Source of the DNA: Mariniphaga sp.
GTDB lineage: Bacteria; Bacteroidota; Bacteroidia; Bacteroidales; Prolixibacteraceae
Length of the DNA: 64,000 nucleotides
Direction: 5' to 3'
Assembly: GCA_024636975.1 (NCBI GenBank)
Contig: JAGXGA010000017.1
Location: 186,001-250,000 of the forward strand
In this document: one piece after another, positions 1 through 8,496 of the stretch
How positions within the stretch are numbered: position 1 is the first letter of the stretch
Layout: each line of letters opens with the position of its first letter
The notes under the pieces: generated by a model
The model's input: the letters and a program-made list of their open reading frames with translations, nothing else
What the model was told of the DNA's origin: nothing
The model's database searches: none
Program-made: the position numbers and the translations under genes

Positions 1-1092
1 CTTTTTCCTGCCAGGCATAATGATCAACCGGATTATGAGCCGGAAGTCTGCCTGTTTGTGACAGCCTTCAATGAAATTGATTTCGTAAAACAGAAAGTTG
101 AAAACTCCCGGCAGCTCGATTATCCGCATCAGAAGGTGCAGTACCTGTGGGTAACCGATGGTTCCGATGACGGTACTGAGGTCAGACTGCGCGAGTATCC
201 GCACAACGATGTTTATCACCTGCCGGAGCGGAATGGTAAAATGCACGCCATGAACCGGGGCATGAAATTCGTTAAAGCTCCCATTGTTATATTTTCCGAT
301 ACAAATACCATTTTGAACCGTAATGCCATTCGTGAAATTGCAGCATGTTTCAGTGATCCTTCAGTTGGATGCGTTGCAGGAGAAAAACGAATTATGGAAC
401 ATAAAGCCGATGTGGCATCAGTAGCAGGTGAGGGACTGTACTGGAAGTATGAATCGTGGGTGAAACGAATGGACGCAGAATTAAATACTGCCGTAGGAGC
501 GGTGGGTGAATTATTTGCATTGAGAAGAGAATTGTTTGAAGAGGTGGAACCGGACACCATCCTCGATGATTTTGTAATATCAATGCGTATTGCTCAGAAA
601 GGCTATAAGATTGCATACACTCCCAATGCCTATGCCGAGGAAACCGCTTCCATGAATGTTAAGGAGGAGTTGAAGCGAAAAATACGAATTGCAGCCGGAG
701 GCATTCAAAGCCTGCCCCGTTTAAAAAAGCTGCTGAACCCTTTCCGGTTTGGTGCACTTTCATGGCAGTTCTTTTCGCATAAGGTCATGCGCTGGACTCT
801 TGCACCGGTGTCCTTGTTTTTGTTGTTTTTAGTCAACGGGTTCATGGTTTTGACGGAAGAATTTCCTGGATATCCGGGTTTTTATACCTTCTTTTTTTAC
901 CTGCAGTTGGTTTGTTACCTGCTGGCACTCCTTGGATGGTTTTTGGAAAATCAAAAATTACGCCTGAAAATATTATTTGCACCATACTATTTTGTGTCAA
1001 TAAATTATGCATCTATTCTTGGAATCGTGAGGTATTTCAGAGGAAGGCAACCGGTGCAGTGGGAAAAATCAAAACGGGCAGGCGTGTTGTAG
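1..1092 (+). CDS. Glycosyltransferase family 2, membrane-bound (5' end cut)
   Basis: The reading frame is open from base 1, so the gene begins outside the window; the GTG at 58 is internal. About 363 residues are visible. The GT-A nucleotide-sugar motif DGSDDGT lies near visible residues 53-59, an SDTN motif replacing the usual DxD near 100, and an LDDF acidic motif near 189. Hydrophobic helices fill the last ~120 residues. This layout is that of processive or polyisoprenyl-dependent GT2 enzymes that make surface polysaccharide at the inner membrane. The sugar donor and acceptor cannot be read from the sequence. No partner genes follow; ribBA starts 131 bp downstream behind its own promoter-like box. 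Confidence 0.85.
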   Translation, partial: LFPARHNDQPDYEPEVCLFVTAFNEIDFVKQKVENSRQLDYPHQKVQYLWVTDGSDDGTEVRLREYPHNDVYHLPERNGKMHAMNRGMKFVKAPIVIFSDTNTILNRNAIREIAACFSDPSVGCVAGEKRIMEHKADVASVAGEGLYWKYESWVKRMDAELNTAVGAVGELFALRRELFEEVEPDTILDDFVISMRIAQKGYKIAYTPNAYAEETASMNVKEELKRKIRIAAGGIQSLPRLKKLLNPFRFGALSWQFFSHKVMRWTLAPVSLFLLFLVNGFMVLTEEFPGYPGFYTFFFYLQLVCYLLALLGWFLENQKLRLKILFAPYYFVSINYASILGIVRYFRGRQPVQWEKSKRAGVL

Positions 1093-1190
1093 TCCTGCTT
1101 ACATTTGAAATTAGGTTAGCCAAACACCACATAACATGCTCCAATAGGCTTTCATTGTAAAGAATCAATTTTATTATTAATTATTTATTG

Positions 1191-1198
1191 TAATTTTG
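1191..1198 (+). promoter_or_regulatory. Bacteroidetes -7 box (TAATTTTG) before ribBA
   Basis: TAATTTTG matches the TAnnTTTG -7 consensus of the Bacteroidetes primary sigma factor and sits 25 bp before the ribBA ATG. No clear TTTG -33 element is at the usual spacing. No FMN riboswitch-like structure was recognised in the 131-bp leader region. Confidence 0.5.
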
Positions 1199-1223
1199 CG
1201 GCTGATTAAAATGGAAGAGGACA

Positions 1224-2450
1224 ATGACAGAGATAAAGCTGAACACGATTCCTGAGGCAATTGCAGCAATAAAAAAGGGAGAACTGGTAATTGTTGTTGA
1301 CGATGAAGACAGGGAAAATGAGGGAGATTTTATCGTGGCTTCAGAATTGATTACTCCTGAAATCATAAATTTTATGACCATCCACGGGAGAGGTTTGATT
1401 TGTGTTGCACTTACTGAAAAGCGGTGCGGAGAGTTGAACCTTGATTTAATGGTTGGGCAGAATACTTCGCAGCACGAAACCCAGTTTACCGTTTCAGTTG
1501 ATGCTCTTGGTCCCAATGTTTCAACAGGTATTTCAGCCCACGACAGGGCAACAACAATAAAATTGCTTGTCGATAGTACCACTAAGCCGGAGCAACTTGC
1601 CCGGCCGGGACATATATTTCCGCTGATAGCCAAAAACCGTGGCGTGCTTCGCCGAAGCGGTCATACTGAAGCTGCAGTTGACCTGGCAAGACTTGCCGGA
1701 CTGTATCCCTCGGGAGTGCTTGTGGAAATTATGAACGACGACGGCACAATGGCCCGTTTACCCCAACTGGCAATACTGGCAAAGAAATTCGACCTTAAAC
1801 TTGTTTCAATCAAAGACCTGATCTCTTTCTTGTTTCAAAGCGAAAGTCTTATTGAACGTGGGGAGGAAGTAATTATTCCTACCCATTATGGCGAATTTAA
1901 AGTTGTTCCCTACAGGCAAAAGTCGAACGGTGCCGAGCATGTTGCCTTAATAAAAGGAGAATGGGATGTGAATGAACCCATACTTGCACGGGTGCATTCA
2001 TCATGCATGACTGGTGATATCTTTGGTTCGTTACGTTGTGAATGTGGCGATCAGCTGCACAAATCGATGTCCATGATAGAAAAGGCGGGAAAGGGAGTAA
2101 TTGTTTATATGATGCAGGAAGGACGTGGAATCGGGCTTCTGAATAAAATTGCAGCTTATAAGCTTCAGGACCAGGGACTCGATACCATTGAGGCCAATCT
2201 GCACCTGGGCTTCAAAGCCGATGAACGCGATTATGGTGTAGGCGCCCAGATATTACGCAGTCTGGGTGTTACCAAAATGCGACTGCTTACCAATAACCCA
2301 GTGAAAAGGGTAGGGCTTGAAGGTTTTGGTTTGAAAGTGGTGGAGATCCTCCCCATTGAAATAGAGCCTAACGTCCACAATCAGAAATACCTTAAAACCA
2401 AACGCGACAGGATGGGGCACCACCTGCGTAATTTCAACTACGATATCTGA
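1224..2450 (+). CDS. ribBA: Bifunctional 3,4-dihydroxy-2-butanone-4-phosphate synthase / GTP cyclohydrolase II
   Basis: Carries out both entry reactions of riboflavin synthesis in the cytosol: ribulose-5-phosphate to 3,4-dihydroxy-2-butanone 4-phosphate (N-terminal RibB, ~1-205) and GTP to a diaminopyrimidine product (C-terminal RibA, ~210-405). RibB shows the acidic loop [10 protein letters not shown] at 26-35. RibA shows the zinc ligands C261, C272 and C274 with HSSCMTGD, and GRGIGL near 300-305. The 408-residue length is normal for the fusion. The ATG follows a purine-rich GGAAGAGG stretch. It appears monocistronic and no other rib gene is nearby. Confidence 0.97.
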   Translation: MTEIKLNTIPEAIAAIKKGELVIVVDDEDRENEGDFIVASELITPEIINFMTIHGRGLICVALTEKRCGELNLDLMVGQNTSQHETQFTVSVDALGPNVSTGISAHDRATTIKLLVDSTTKPEQLARPGHIFPLIAKNRGVLRRSGHTEAAVDLARLAGLYPSGVLVEIMNDDGTMARLPQLAILAKKFDLKLVSIKDLISFLFQSESLIERGEEVIIPTHYGEFKVVPYRQKSNGAEHVALIKGEWDVNEPILARVHSSCMTGDIFGSLRCECGDQLHKSMSMIEKAGKGVIVYMMQEGRGIGLLNKIAAYKLQDQGLDTIEANLHLGFKADERDYGVGAQILRSLGVTKMRLLTNNPVKRVGLEGFGLKVVEILPIEIEPNVHNQKYLKTKRDRMGHHLRNFNYDI

Positions 2451-2458
2451 GTAGATTA

Positions 2459-2488
2459 CGAATTACACGGATTTAAGCGAATTACACG
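2459..2488 (+). repeat. Direct repeat of CGAATTACACG
   Basis: Two perfect 11-mers, CGAATTACACG, lie at 2459-2469 and 2478-2488, 19 bp apart, with partial copies around them, in the short gap after ribBA. The unit looks like the low-complexity intergenic repeats scattered through some Bacteroidetes genomes. Function unknown. Confidence 0.6.
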
Positions 2489-2504
2489 AATTAATCTTCC
2501 CAGA

Positions 2505-2535
2505 TTTCACTGTACTACTTATTTGTATAGATTTG
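2505..2535 (+). promoter_or_regulatory. Promoter-like pair before the PQQ-repeat gene
   Basis: TTTC at 2505-2508 and TAGATTTG at 2528-2535 are separated by 19 bp, the Bacteroidetes -33/-7 layout with one mismatch in the -33 box. Transcription would begin about 2540, which favours the ATG at 2553 over the upstream TTG at 2523 as the start of the next gene. Confidence 0.45.
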
Positions 2536-2552
2536 TGAAAAAACAAAAATCT

Positions 2553-3830
2553 ATGCGTAAATTTCTTTTAGCTGCAACTTCAGCATTGCTATTATTTTCT
2601 TCTCCTTCCGATGCACAGGACTGGCCCGACTGGCGGGGAATTAACCGGGATGGTGTGTGGAATGAAAACCTGGGAACCATTGAAACGCTTGAAACGGAAA
2701 AAGTGTGGGCACACCCTATAGGTTCAGGGTACTCCGGACCAACAGTTGCCGATGGGAAAGTTTTCATCACCGATTTGAAGGATGATCCACAAACGGAAGG
2801 CGTACTATGCTTTGATGAAAAAACCGGGGAAAAATTGTGGGAGTTCAGGTATGAATGTCAGTATGAAGGGGTAGGTTATCCGGCCGGACCGAGAGCATCA
2901 GTTGTTTATGATAAAGGCCTTGTCTGGTCATTAGGGACTATGGGGCATCTTTATTGTTTCGATGCAGGGACAGGAACTGTTAAATGGCAAAAGGATTTAA
3001 ACCGGGAGTATGCAATAAAAATGCCCATTTGGGGAATTGCAGCCACCCCGTTGATTCATGATGAAAAAATAATTCTGCAGATTGGCGGAGCCGATAACGC
3101 CTGCATTATCGCACTTGATAAAAACACCGGCACTGAATTGTGGCGAAACCTCAATGATTTGGCTTCCTATTCTGCGCCGGTAATAGTTGAAAGCAACGGG
3201 AAAAAAGTACTGGTTGTATGGACGGAAGACCAACTGGCTGGCATGAATCCTGATACAGGAAAGGTGTACTGGCAAATTCCCTGGAAACAAAAAATGGGTA
3301 TGGCCATTTCAACTCCGGTTCTGAGCAACGGTTATCTATTTGCCAGTAGTTTCTATAATGGTTCACTTTTACTTCAACTGGGCGATGATTTTACCACTGC
3401 AGAAAAAGTATGGCAGCGAAGTGGAGCGAATGAAAGGAATACTGATGCGCTGCATTGTGTGATGAATACCCCTGTTATTTTGGGTGAATATATTTATGGC
3501 ATCGACAGTTATGGCGAGTTGCGGTGCCTCGGTTTAAAAACAGGCGACCGCCTCTGGGAGGATGGTTCAGTGGTAAATAAAAATCGTTGGGCAAACGTAC
3601 ATTTTATTCAAAATGGTAATAAAACGTGGATGTTCAATGAGCATGGCGAACTGCTGATTACAGAACTTACCCCCTCAGGAGTTAAGGAAATAGCCAGGAA
3701 TAAAATCATCGAACCAACTACCAAACAACTTCCGCGTGGGGTTACCTGGGCTCATCCTGCCTTCGCAAACAAGCATGTCATCATTCGCAACGACCATGAA
3801 ATAATTTCATTACGAATAAACGTAAAATGA
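2553..3830 (+). CDS. Secreted PQQ-like beta-propeller protein
   Basis: A 425-residue exported protein. The ATG at 2553 gives a clean signal peptide (FLLAATSALLLFSS core, cleavage near SDA-Q); an in-frame TTG 30 bp upstream would spoil it and lies inside the predicted promoter. The mature protein opens with WPDWRGINRDGV and contains repeated blades of the form DxxTGxxxW (for example DAGTGTVKW, DKNTGTELW, NPDTGKVYW), the signature of PQQ-like eight-bladed propellers. Relatives are annotated as outer membrane assembly (BamB-like) or alcohol-dehydrogenase-like proteins. No catalytic residues for a dehydrogenase can be assigned, so its role is open. Periplasmic location is inferred. Confidence 0.85.
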   Translation: MRKFLLAATSALLLFSSPSDAQDWPDWRGINRDGVWNENLGTIETLETEKVWAHPIGSGYSGPTVADGKVFITDLKDDPQTEGVLCFDEKTGEKLWEFRYECQYEGVGYPAGPRASVVYDKGLVWSLGTMGHLYCFDAGTGTVKWQKDLNREYAIKMPIWGIAATPLIHDEKIILQIGGADNACIIALDKNTGTELWRNLNDLASYSAPVIVESNGKKVLVVWTEDQLAGMNPDTGKVYWQIPWKQKMGMAISTPVLSNGYLFASSFYNGSLLLQLGDDFTTAEKVWQRSGANERNTDALHCVMNTPVILGEYIYGIDSYGELRCLGLKTGDRLWEDGSVVNKNRWANVHFIQNGNKTWMFNEHGELLITELTPSGVKEIARNKIIEPTTKQLPRGVTWAHPAFANKHVIIRNDHEIISLRINVK

Positions 3831-3968
3831 TGTGAATTGATAAGAAATATAACGAAATCTACCTAAAGGGAAGGTTTTAATTTTTTGAAAGCAGGTTGAA
3901 AATTAGTTCTGATTCTTACTTATGTCGGATAAAATTCTTAATTTTATTTATCTGGAAAAATCAAAAAC

Positions 3969-4259
3969 ATGGATGACAAAACGAAAGCTGTAATAGCCCA
4001 TATAACCATCGTGGGCTGGATCATTGCCCTGGTTATAAATATTCAGGAAAAAGAAGAAATGACCAGTTATTACCTTCGCCAGTTACTTGGCTTATATCTG
4101 ACCGGACTGGTATTCTCTTTTATTCCTTATATAGGCTGGATTATATCTCTTATAGTATTTGTTTTTTGGATACTGAGCCTGGTAGGAGCCATACAGGGAG
4201 AAAAAAAGGAAAGTCCTGTGGTAGGGCCTTATTTTCAGGAATGGTTTAGCGGATTATAG
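3969..4259 (+). CDS. DUF4870 / Tic20-like small membrane protein
   Basis: A 96-residue protein with three hydrophobic segments (about 7-25, 39-56 and 57-75). The pattern TKAVIAHITIVGWIIALVIN at the start, SYYLRQLLGLYL in the middle and a C-terminal GEKKESPVVG tail fits the DUF4870 (Tic20-like) family of inner-membrane proteins of unknown role. The gene stands alone between a 138-bp gap and a hairpin shared with the convergent Spy-like gene. Confidence 0.75.
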   Translation: MDDKTKAVIAHITIVGWIIALVINIQEKEEMTSYYLRQLLGLYLTGLVFSFIPYIGWIISLIVFVFWILSLVGAIQGEKKESPVVGPYFQEWFSGL

Positions 4260-4268
4260 CAAAAAAAA

Positions 4269-4298
4269 GAGGTTGTCACGGTTTCCCGTAACAACCTC
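4269..4298 (-). terminator. Rho-independent terminator, probably bidirectional
   Basis: GAGGTTGT (4269-4276) pairs with ACAACCTC at 4291-4298 with a G/C-rich inner stem. The A8 run at 4261-4268 becomes a U tract on the minus strand, so it mainly serves the sigma/anti-sigma/Spy-like operon; its position between convergent genes suggests use in both directions. Confidence 0.75.
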
Positions 4299-4318
4299 AG
4301 TATTTAACATATTTAGTA

Positions 4319-4777
4319 CTAATCGTCGCCTCTTTTTTTATCTCTCCATTTTTTAATCATATACATTCTGAATTCATTTTCAGACTTATATAATTTGAGT
4401 ACCTTACGCGGAGGCAGTATTTCGAGGAACTTTTCATTATAGCTTGCAAGCATATCTGCCTCTTTTTTCATACTACCTGCAAAATCACGGGTAAGTTCCT
4501 TAATCTTTTGATCGGGCATCGTTTCTTCAGCTTCGAGTACTTTCTCCTCCATTTCCCTGCGCAGTTTCTGACTCTCCCAACGTTCTTTTTCAAGCTGGTT
4601 ATAAACCGGCCAGAAACGCTGTGCTTCAGCAGGAGTCAGCTCCAGGTTGGTAGTCAGGAAGGCAATCTTTTCAGAACGGTATTTTTCCCACCGGTCTGAA
4701 TGTTTTGAATCACGCGGCTGAGCAAAAGCTGCAACAATCAAAGCGAAAAACAAAGTAGATGCTATTATTTTTTTCAT
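4319..4777 (-). CDS. Spy/CpxP-like periplasmic protein of a sigma-factor operon
   Basis: A 152-residue protein with a signal peptide (first ~19 residues, ending AFA-Q) and a helical, charged mature part. The motif LTPAEAQRFWPVYNQ near residues 47-61 and the E/K-rich helices are typical of the Spy/CpxP-like (LTXXQ-type) periplasmic proteins often found last in Bacteroidetes ECF sigma operons. It is the third gene of a unit with the anti-sigma-like gene (6-bp gap) and the ECF sigma factor. A role in envelope stress sensing is inferred from this context. Confidence 0.75.
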   Translation of the reverse strand: MKKIIASTLFFALIVAAFAQPRDSKHSDRWEKYRSEKIAFLTTNLELTPAEAQRFWPVYNQLEKERWESQKLRREMEEKVLEAEETMPDQKIKELTRDFAGSMKKEADMLASYNEKFLEILPPRKVLKLYKSENEFRMYMIKKWRDKKRGDD

Positions 4778-4783
4778 TTTTAA

Positions 4784-5251
4784 TTAATTTTCGGTATGCA
4801 TATATAGTTCATAATCTGAAACATTGGCACTGAGATAATTTAAAAGCTCTTCATCATTAAGCTCTTCTCCGGTTTCTTCCGCTCCTGTAATTGTTTCCAT
4901 CATAAGGGTAAAAAATGAATTTTCGTCGATCCGTTCAAGTGAAGGCATGTAGGTATCCATTTCAATTTCCTGCTCAATAACTGTATTAGTCTCTGCCATA
5001 TAATCGGGCAGGAACGATTTTATCGGCCAGTATACCAGCATAAATATGAGGGCAAAGCTTGCTGCCATCCCTAAGGCCGGTTTTAAATATCTTATAATAC
5101 CTTTTTTCTCCTTAGGATAAATATTCGTTTCGGATTCCAGCTTTGCATGAAGCCTTCCGGAAAAATCACCGAAATAGTTTTCAGGAACGTTAAAGGGAGG
5201 TTCCTTTTTCATTTTCGATAATTCAGGTGTATTATTTTTTAATTCATCCAT
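4784..5251 (-). CDS. Putative membrane anti-sigma factor
   Basis: A 155-residue protein with a short polar N-terminal region (MDELKNNTPELSKMKKEPPF), one transmembrane segment near residues 52-73, and an acidic C-terminal region. It lies 55 bp after the ECF sigma gene and just before the Spy-like gene, the position of an anti-sigma factor. No zinc-finger (ZAS) cysteines are present, so the assignment rests on topology and context rather than on a recognised domain. Confidence 0.6.
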   Translation of the reverse strand: MDELKNNTPELSKMKKEPPFNVPENYFGDFSGRLHAKLESETNIYPKEKKGIIRYLKPALGMAASFALIFMLVYWPIKSFLPDYMAETNTVIEQEIEMDTYMPSLERIDENSFFTLMMETITGAEETGEELNDEELLNYLSANVSDYELYMHTEN

Positions 5252-5306
5252 TTCTTAACCATTTATTGTTTTGACTTGCCAACTTCCAAAAAGTTTAATC
5301 TGTTTG

Positions 5307-5855
5307 TCAATCACTTTTTTTAATATATTCTTCTACTTTTTTTGCAGCATGGTGGTATGAAGCCTTCAGGGCTCCGACTGAAGTATCGAGTATTTTCGAC
5401 ATCTCTTCGTATTTTATTTCATCAAAATACCGCATGTTAAAAACCAGTCGTTGTTTTTCAGGGAGCTGTAAAATGGCTTTCTGAAGTTTCAACTGTAATT
5501 CATCTCCATTGAAATAGGGATCGGAAGTGAGGTTTTCCATTAAATAATCACTAACATCATTTAAAGGCAGTAAACTCCTTCTTTTTCTCGAATTCAGAAA
5601 GGTTATGGCTTCATTTGTAGCAATACGGTAAAGCCATGTATAGAGTGACGATTCTTCACGAAAATTTTCAATGTTTTTCCAGATTTTTACAAAAGTGTTC
5701 TGAAGAACATCATCAGTATCGTCATGGTTTAATAATATTTTACGTATGTGCCAGTACAACCGCTCCTGATAGGTTTTTACCAGTTGATTAAAAGCACGAT
5801 CCCGTGTGTTTTCCTGCTTCAGACTGGTTATCAAATCGCGGTTGGTTTCATCCAT
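5307..5855 (-). CDS. ECF-type RNA polymerase sigma factor
   Basis: A 182-residue sigma-70 family protein. Region 2 (~18-90) includes DTDDVLQNTFVKIWKNI, the core-binding and -10-recognition helix, and the WLYRIATNEAITFLNSRKRR stretch. Region 4 (~125-178) includes LPEKQRLVFNMRYFDEIKYEEM and an HTH helix GALKASYHHAAKKV. Regions 1 and 3 are absent, as expected for ECF sigmas. It heads a three-gene operon with a membrane anti-sigma-like protein and a periplasmic Spy-like protein, suggesting a cell-envelope stress regulon. The signal it answers is unknown. Confidence 0.92.
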   Translation of the reverse strand: MDETNRDLITSLKQENTRDRAFNQLVKTYQERLYWHIRKILLNHDDTDDVLQNTFVKIWKNIENFREESSLYTWLYRIATNEAITFLNSRKRRSLLPLNDVSDYLMENLTSDPYFNGDELQLKLQKAILQLPEKQRLVFNMRYFDEIKYEEMSKILDTSVGALKASYHHAAKKVEEYIKKSD

Positions 5856-5905
5856 ACATTTCTTTTATTCAATATGACACCGCCAATATTGAAAAGTTTA
5901 ATTGG

Positions 5906-6652
5906 CTATATCCTGAAAGTTAATCCTTCCTCTATAAGATGGTTGTAAATATTCATATCGAATGAATACAGCCTGGCTGCCCTGTGGGCTACATTCTCCT
6001 GCTTTTCCCCGGTATCTATCAGTAGTCCCATTTTCATAATTTTTTTTCTGAAATTACGGGTATCCAGTTTTTTATTCAGAATTACTTCATATAATGTTTG
6101 CAACTGCGAAAGAGTGAATTTCTCGGGAAGCAAGTGAAAACCTACCGGGTAATACTGCACTTCTTCCCTCAGTTTTTTCAAAGCTTTATTAATAATTTCT
6201 TTTACATCGAAGATTACTTCTGGTAGATTATCTATCTCAAACCATTTTAGGGATTTAGCCAATGAAGAATGTTGAAGATCGTGATAATCGGGATTAATAA
6301 GGGCGTAATAAGCCACTGTAAGTACGCGGTAATGAGGAACCCGGTCGGGAGAGCCAAACGTCTTTACCTGTTTAAGGTAAATATTATCAAGCCCGGTGGC
6401 GGTACTTAAAATTTTCTTTGCAAAACAATCCAGATCATTTTCTGCGCAAAGATGTGAGCCTATCAGGCCCCAGAAATTATCCGACTTCAATGCGGGGTTC
6501 TCATCAAACAAAACCCTGATTTGTTCATAATCATCATCGGTGTTAAGAAATTTTCTGAGTAATTCAGGAACTGCCTGCCAAAGCAACACATTCAGTTTAT
6601 CGTTGTTGAAACCAAATATGACGCAGTCGACAGAGATATTTTTTAAGATCAT
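5906..6652 (-). CDS. NrtR-like regulator: degenerate Nudix domain plus winged helix
   Basis: A 248-residue cytosolic protein. Residues ~1-150 have a Nudix fold (IFGFNNDKLNVLLWQ, FWGLIGSHL), but the catalytic Nudix box is lost: the region GSHLCAENDLDCFAKKIL lacks the REUxEExGU glutamates. Residues ~165-248 match the NrtR-type winged helix (HLLPEKFTLSQLQTLYEV, RNFRKKIMKMGLL). NrtR family members are repressors that bind a nucleotide-sugar ligand through an inactive or weak Nudix domain. An extra ~28-residue segment (LLRKFLNTDDDYEQ onward) interrupts the early Nudix strands. No obvious sugar or NAD operon is adjacent, so its target is unknown. Confidence 0.8.
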   Translation of the reverse strand: MILKNISVDCVIFGFNNDKLNVLLWQAVPELLRKFLNTDDDYEQIRVLFDENPALKSDNFWGLIGSHLCAENDLDCFAKKILSTATGLDNIYLKQVKTFGSPDRVPHYRVLTVAYYALINPDYHDLQHSSLAKSLKWFEIDNLPEVIFDVKEIINKALKKLREEVQYYPVGFHLLPEKFTLSQLQTLYEVILNKKLDTRNFRKKIMKMGLLIDTGEKQENVAHRAARLYSFDMNIYNHLIEEGLTFRI

Positions 6653-6668
6653 AGTAAGTAAGTTTAAT

Positions 6669-6676
6669 CAAAATTA
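6669..6676 (-). promoter_or_regulatory. -7 box (TAATTTTG, minus strand) before the NrtR-like gene
   Basis: CAAAATTA on the plus strand reads TAATTTTG on the minus strand, 17 bp before the regulator's ATG. No -33 partner is evident. Confidence 0.4.
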
Positions 6677-6779
6677 ATCATTGCATTTATATTTTGAGCT
6701 ACGCGAAGTAAGAAAAATCCGGAAGTGGTGTTTTATCAACTTTTTAACGAAAAAAAGAACCCAAAAATCAATAAACCAT

Positions 6780-6787
6780 TACCTTTG
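6780..6787 (+). promoter_or_regulatory. -7 box (TACCTTTG) before ychF
   Basis: TACCTTTG is an exact TAnnTTTG match, 26 bp before the ychF ATG at 6814. The -33 region is A/T-rich without a TTTG. Confidence 0.55.
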
Positions 6788-6813
6788 CACGTCAAAAAAT
6801 TTAAATAATAAGA

Positions 6814-7914
6814 ATGGCGTTAAAGTGTGGAATTGTTGGATTGCCAAATGTTGGAAAATCAACGCTTTTTAATTGTTTGTCGAGTGCAAAGGCACAGTCG
6901 GCAAATTTTCCTTTTTGTACCATTGAGCCAAACATGGGGGTAATTACTGTGCCTGACGAACGGCTGGTAAAACTTACTGAAATAGATAAACCCAAACGTG
7001 TTGTACCCACAACGGTTGAAATTCTCGATATTGCAGGCCTTGTAAAAGGAGCCAGCAAAGGGGAGGGCCTTGGTAACCAATTTCTGGGTAACATACGCGA
7101 AACCGACGCCATCATTCACGTGTTGCGTTGTTTCGAAAATGAAAACATAACCCATGTCGATGGCTCAATTAATCCGGTACGCGATAAGGAAATAATCGAT
7201 ACCGAATTGCAGCTTAAAGATTTGGAAACCATAGAAAATCGCATCGATAAGCTGGAGAAACAAGCCCGTCACGGGAACGATCAGAAGGCAAAAAAAATGC
7301 TGGAGATTGCTTTGAGGTATAAGCAAGTTCTGGAGCAGGGAAAATCGGCCCGTACCCTCCAGTTGCAAGAAGAAGAGGCACGGCTTGCCCGCGACTTCTA
7401 CCTGCTGACCAACAAGCCTGTAATGTATGCCTGTAATGTGGACGAGGCTTCGGCAAAAACAGGTAATAAGTTTGTAGAGGCGGTTAAAGAAGCGGTTAAA
7501 GATGAAAATGCAGAGCTTATTGTTATTGCCGCTGCCACTGAGTCCGACATTGCTGAACTGGAAGATTACGATGAAAAACAACTTTTCCTGGAAGAACTGG
7601 GATTGACAGAGCCGGGAGTAAATAAGCTCATTCACTCCGCTTACAGGTTGCTGAAACTGAATACCTTCTTTACTACCGGTGCCGATGAATCGCGTGCCTG
7701 GACCTTTAAGGAAGGGACCAAAGCACCCCAGGCTGCAGGCATTATCCATACCGACTTTGAAAAAGGGTTTATCCGTGCTGAAGTGATTAAGTACGATAAC
7801 TATGTGCGGCTGGGTTCGGAACATGCCTGCCGCGAAGCCGGTAAAATTGCTGTTGAGGGAAGGGATTATGTGGTGAAGGACGGCGACATCATGCACTTTA
7901 GGTTTAATGTGTAA
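6814..7914 (+). CDS. ychF: Redox-regulated ATPase YchF (Obg-family)
   Basis: A 366-residue P-loop ATPase that binds ribosomes and is linked to stress responses. The Walker A/G1 motif GLPNVGKST is at 9-17 and the G3 motif DIAGLVKGASKGEGLGNQF at 72-90. A coiled-coil segment (~130-200) and a C-terminal TGS domain (~283-365, ending EGRDYVVKDGDIMHFRFNV) complete the usual architecture. The G4 position reads CNVDE instead of NKxD, which is why the family prefers ATP over GTP. Length is standard. It is transcribed alone and followed by a long repeat-rich gap. Confidence 0.97.
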   Translation: MALKCGIVGLPNVGKSTLFNCLSSAKAQSANFPFCTIEPNMGVITVPDERLVKLTEIDKPKRVVPTTVEILDIAGLVKGASKGEGLGNQFLGNIRETDAIIHVLRCFENENITHVDGSINPVRDKEIIDTELQLKDLETIENRIDKLEKQARHGNDQKAKKMLEIALRYKQVLEQGKSARTLQLQEEEARLARDFYLLTNKPVMYACNVDEASAKTGNKFVEAVKEAVKDENAELIVIAAATESDIAELEDYDEKQLFLEELGLTEPGVNKLIHSAYRLLKLNTFFTTGADESRAWTFKEGTKAPQAAGIIHTDFEKGFIRAEVIKYDNYVRLGSEHACREAGKIAVEGRDYVVKDGDIMHFRFNV

Positions 7915-7927
7915 AAAAAGTCAGTAG

Positions 7928-7950
7928 CCTGCCTGACCGGCAAGGCAGGC
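7928..7950. repeat. GC-rich palindrome GCCTGCCT...AGGCAGGC
   Basis: An 8-bp perfect inverted repeat with a short spacer just after ychF. It has no following T tract, so it is not a canonical terminator. A related, weaker sequence (GCCTG...CAGGC) is at 8401-8420. Confidence 0.6.
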
Positions 7951-7988
7951 GGCAGTTAGGATTACGTAGTCGGGGAAGGTGAAAAGGG

Positions 7989-8016
7989 AACAGTTAACAG
8001 TTAACAGTGAACAGTC
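7989..8016. repeat. Four tandem heptamers AACAGT(T/G/C)
   Basis: Exact units AACAGTT, AACAGTT, AACAGTG and AACAGTC run head to tail over 28 bp. It is a short microsatellite-like intergenic repeat. Confidence 0.85.
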
Positions 8017-8111
8017 CGCTGCATTGCTTTAGCTGAGGTTTATAAAAAATAACCTAAGTAACCCAGCAACCATAGAAACTGTAATATCATGGCTATCAGC
8101 TTTTTGCCAAT

Positions 8112-8293
8112 GATTCCTAAGGAATTAAAAGTGAATAGCAATGCAGCCTCAATCTACCACCTCGCGACGCAAATGCCGGAATTTTAGAAAGCTATCCCTT
8201 TGCACCGGCCATATTCCTGTCAACGATTCCGAAGGAATCAATTGTGTATAGCAATGCTGCCTCAATCTATCGCTTCGCGGAGCAACTGCTGGC
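8112..8293 (+). repeat. Two diverged ~70-bp direct repeats
   Basis: Copies begin at 8112 (GATTCCTAAGGAATT) and 8225 (GATTCCGAAGGAATC), 113 bp apart. Both contain a small GATTCC/GGAATC palindrome, then GTG(A/T)ATAGCAATGC, GCCTCAATCTA and a TCGCG core. They agree at roughly four of five positions over the first ~64 bp. The second copy leads directly into a module repeated again at 8497-8553. Confidence 0.75.
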
Positions 8294-8496
8294 GTGGGCT
8301 TGAAAATCATCCTTACCATGCGCCGCTGATGAAAAGGTTTTTTTACAAAAGTTTTTTAGTTTTATGATAGTGAACAATATACTCCTCTTACGGATTGAAG
8401 GCCTGCCCGTTCCGTCAGGCTGGCCCAACTTAATTCAGCCCGGTGACATTCCGTCGGTGGACGGACAGGCGCATCCCGGGTAAAATGCCAACAACT

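Noticed and set aside
1093-1223. FMN riboswitch upstream of ribBA
   Set aside because: Looked for conserved paired elements and found none in the short AT-rich leader.
2523-2552. TTG start ten codons upstream of the PQQ-repeat protein's ATG
   Set aside because: It lies within the predicted promoter and would place polar residues before the signal peptide.
7165-7896. A 243-codon open frame antisense to ychF
   Set aside because: It is the shadow of a strongly coding frame (ychF); the translated sequence has no domain and ychF is certain.
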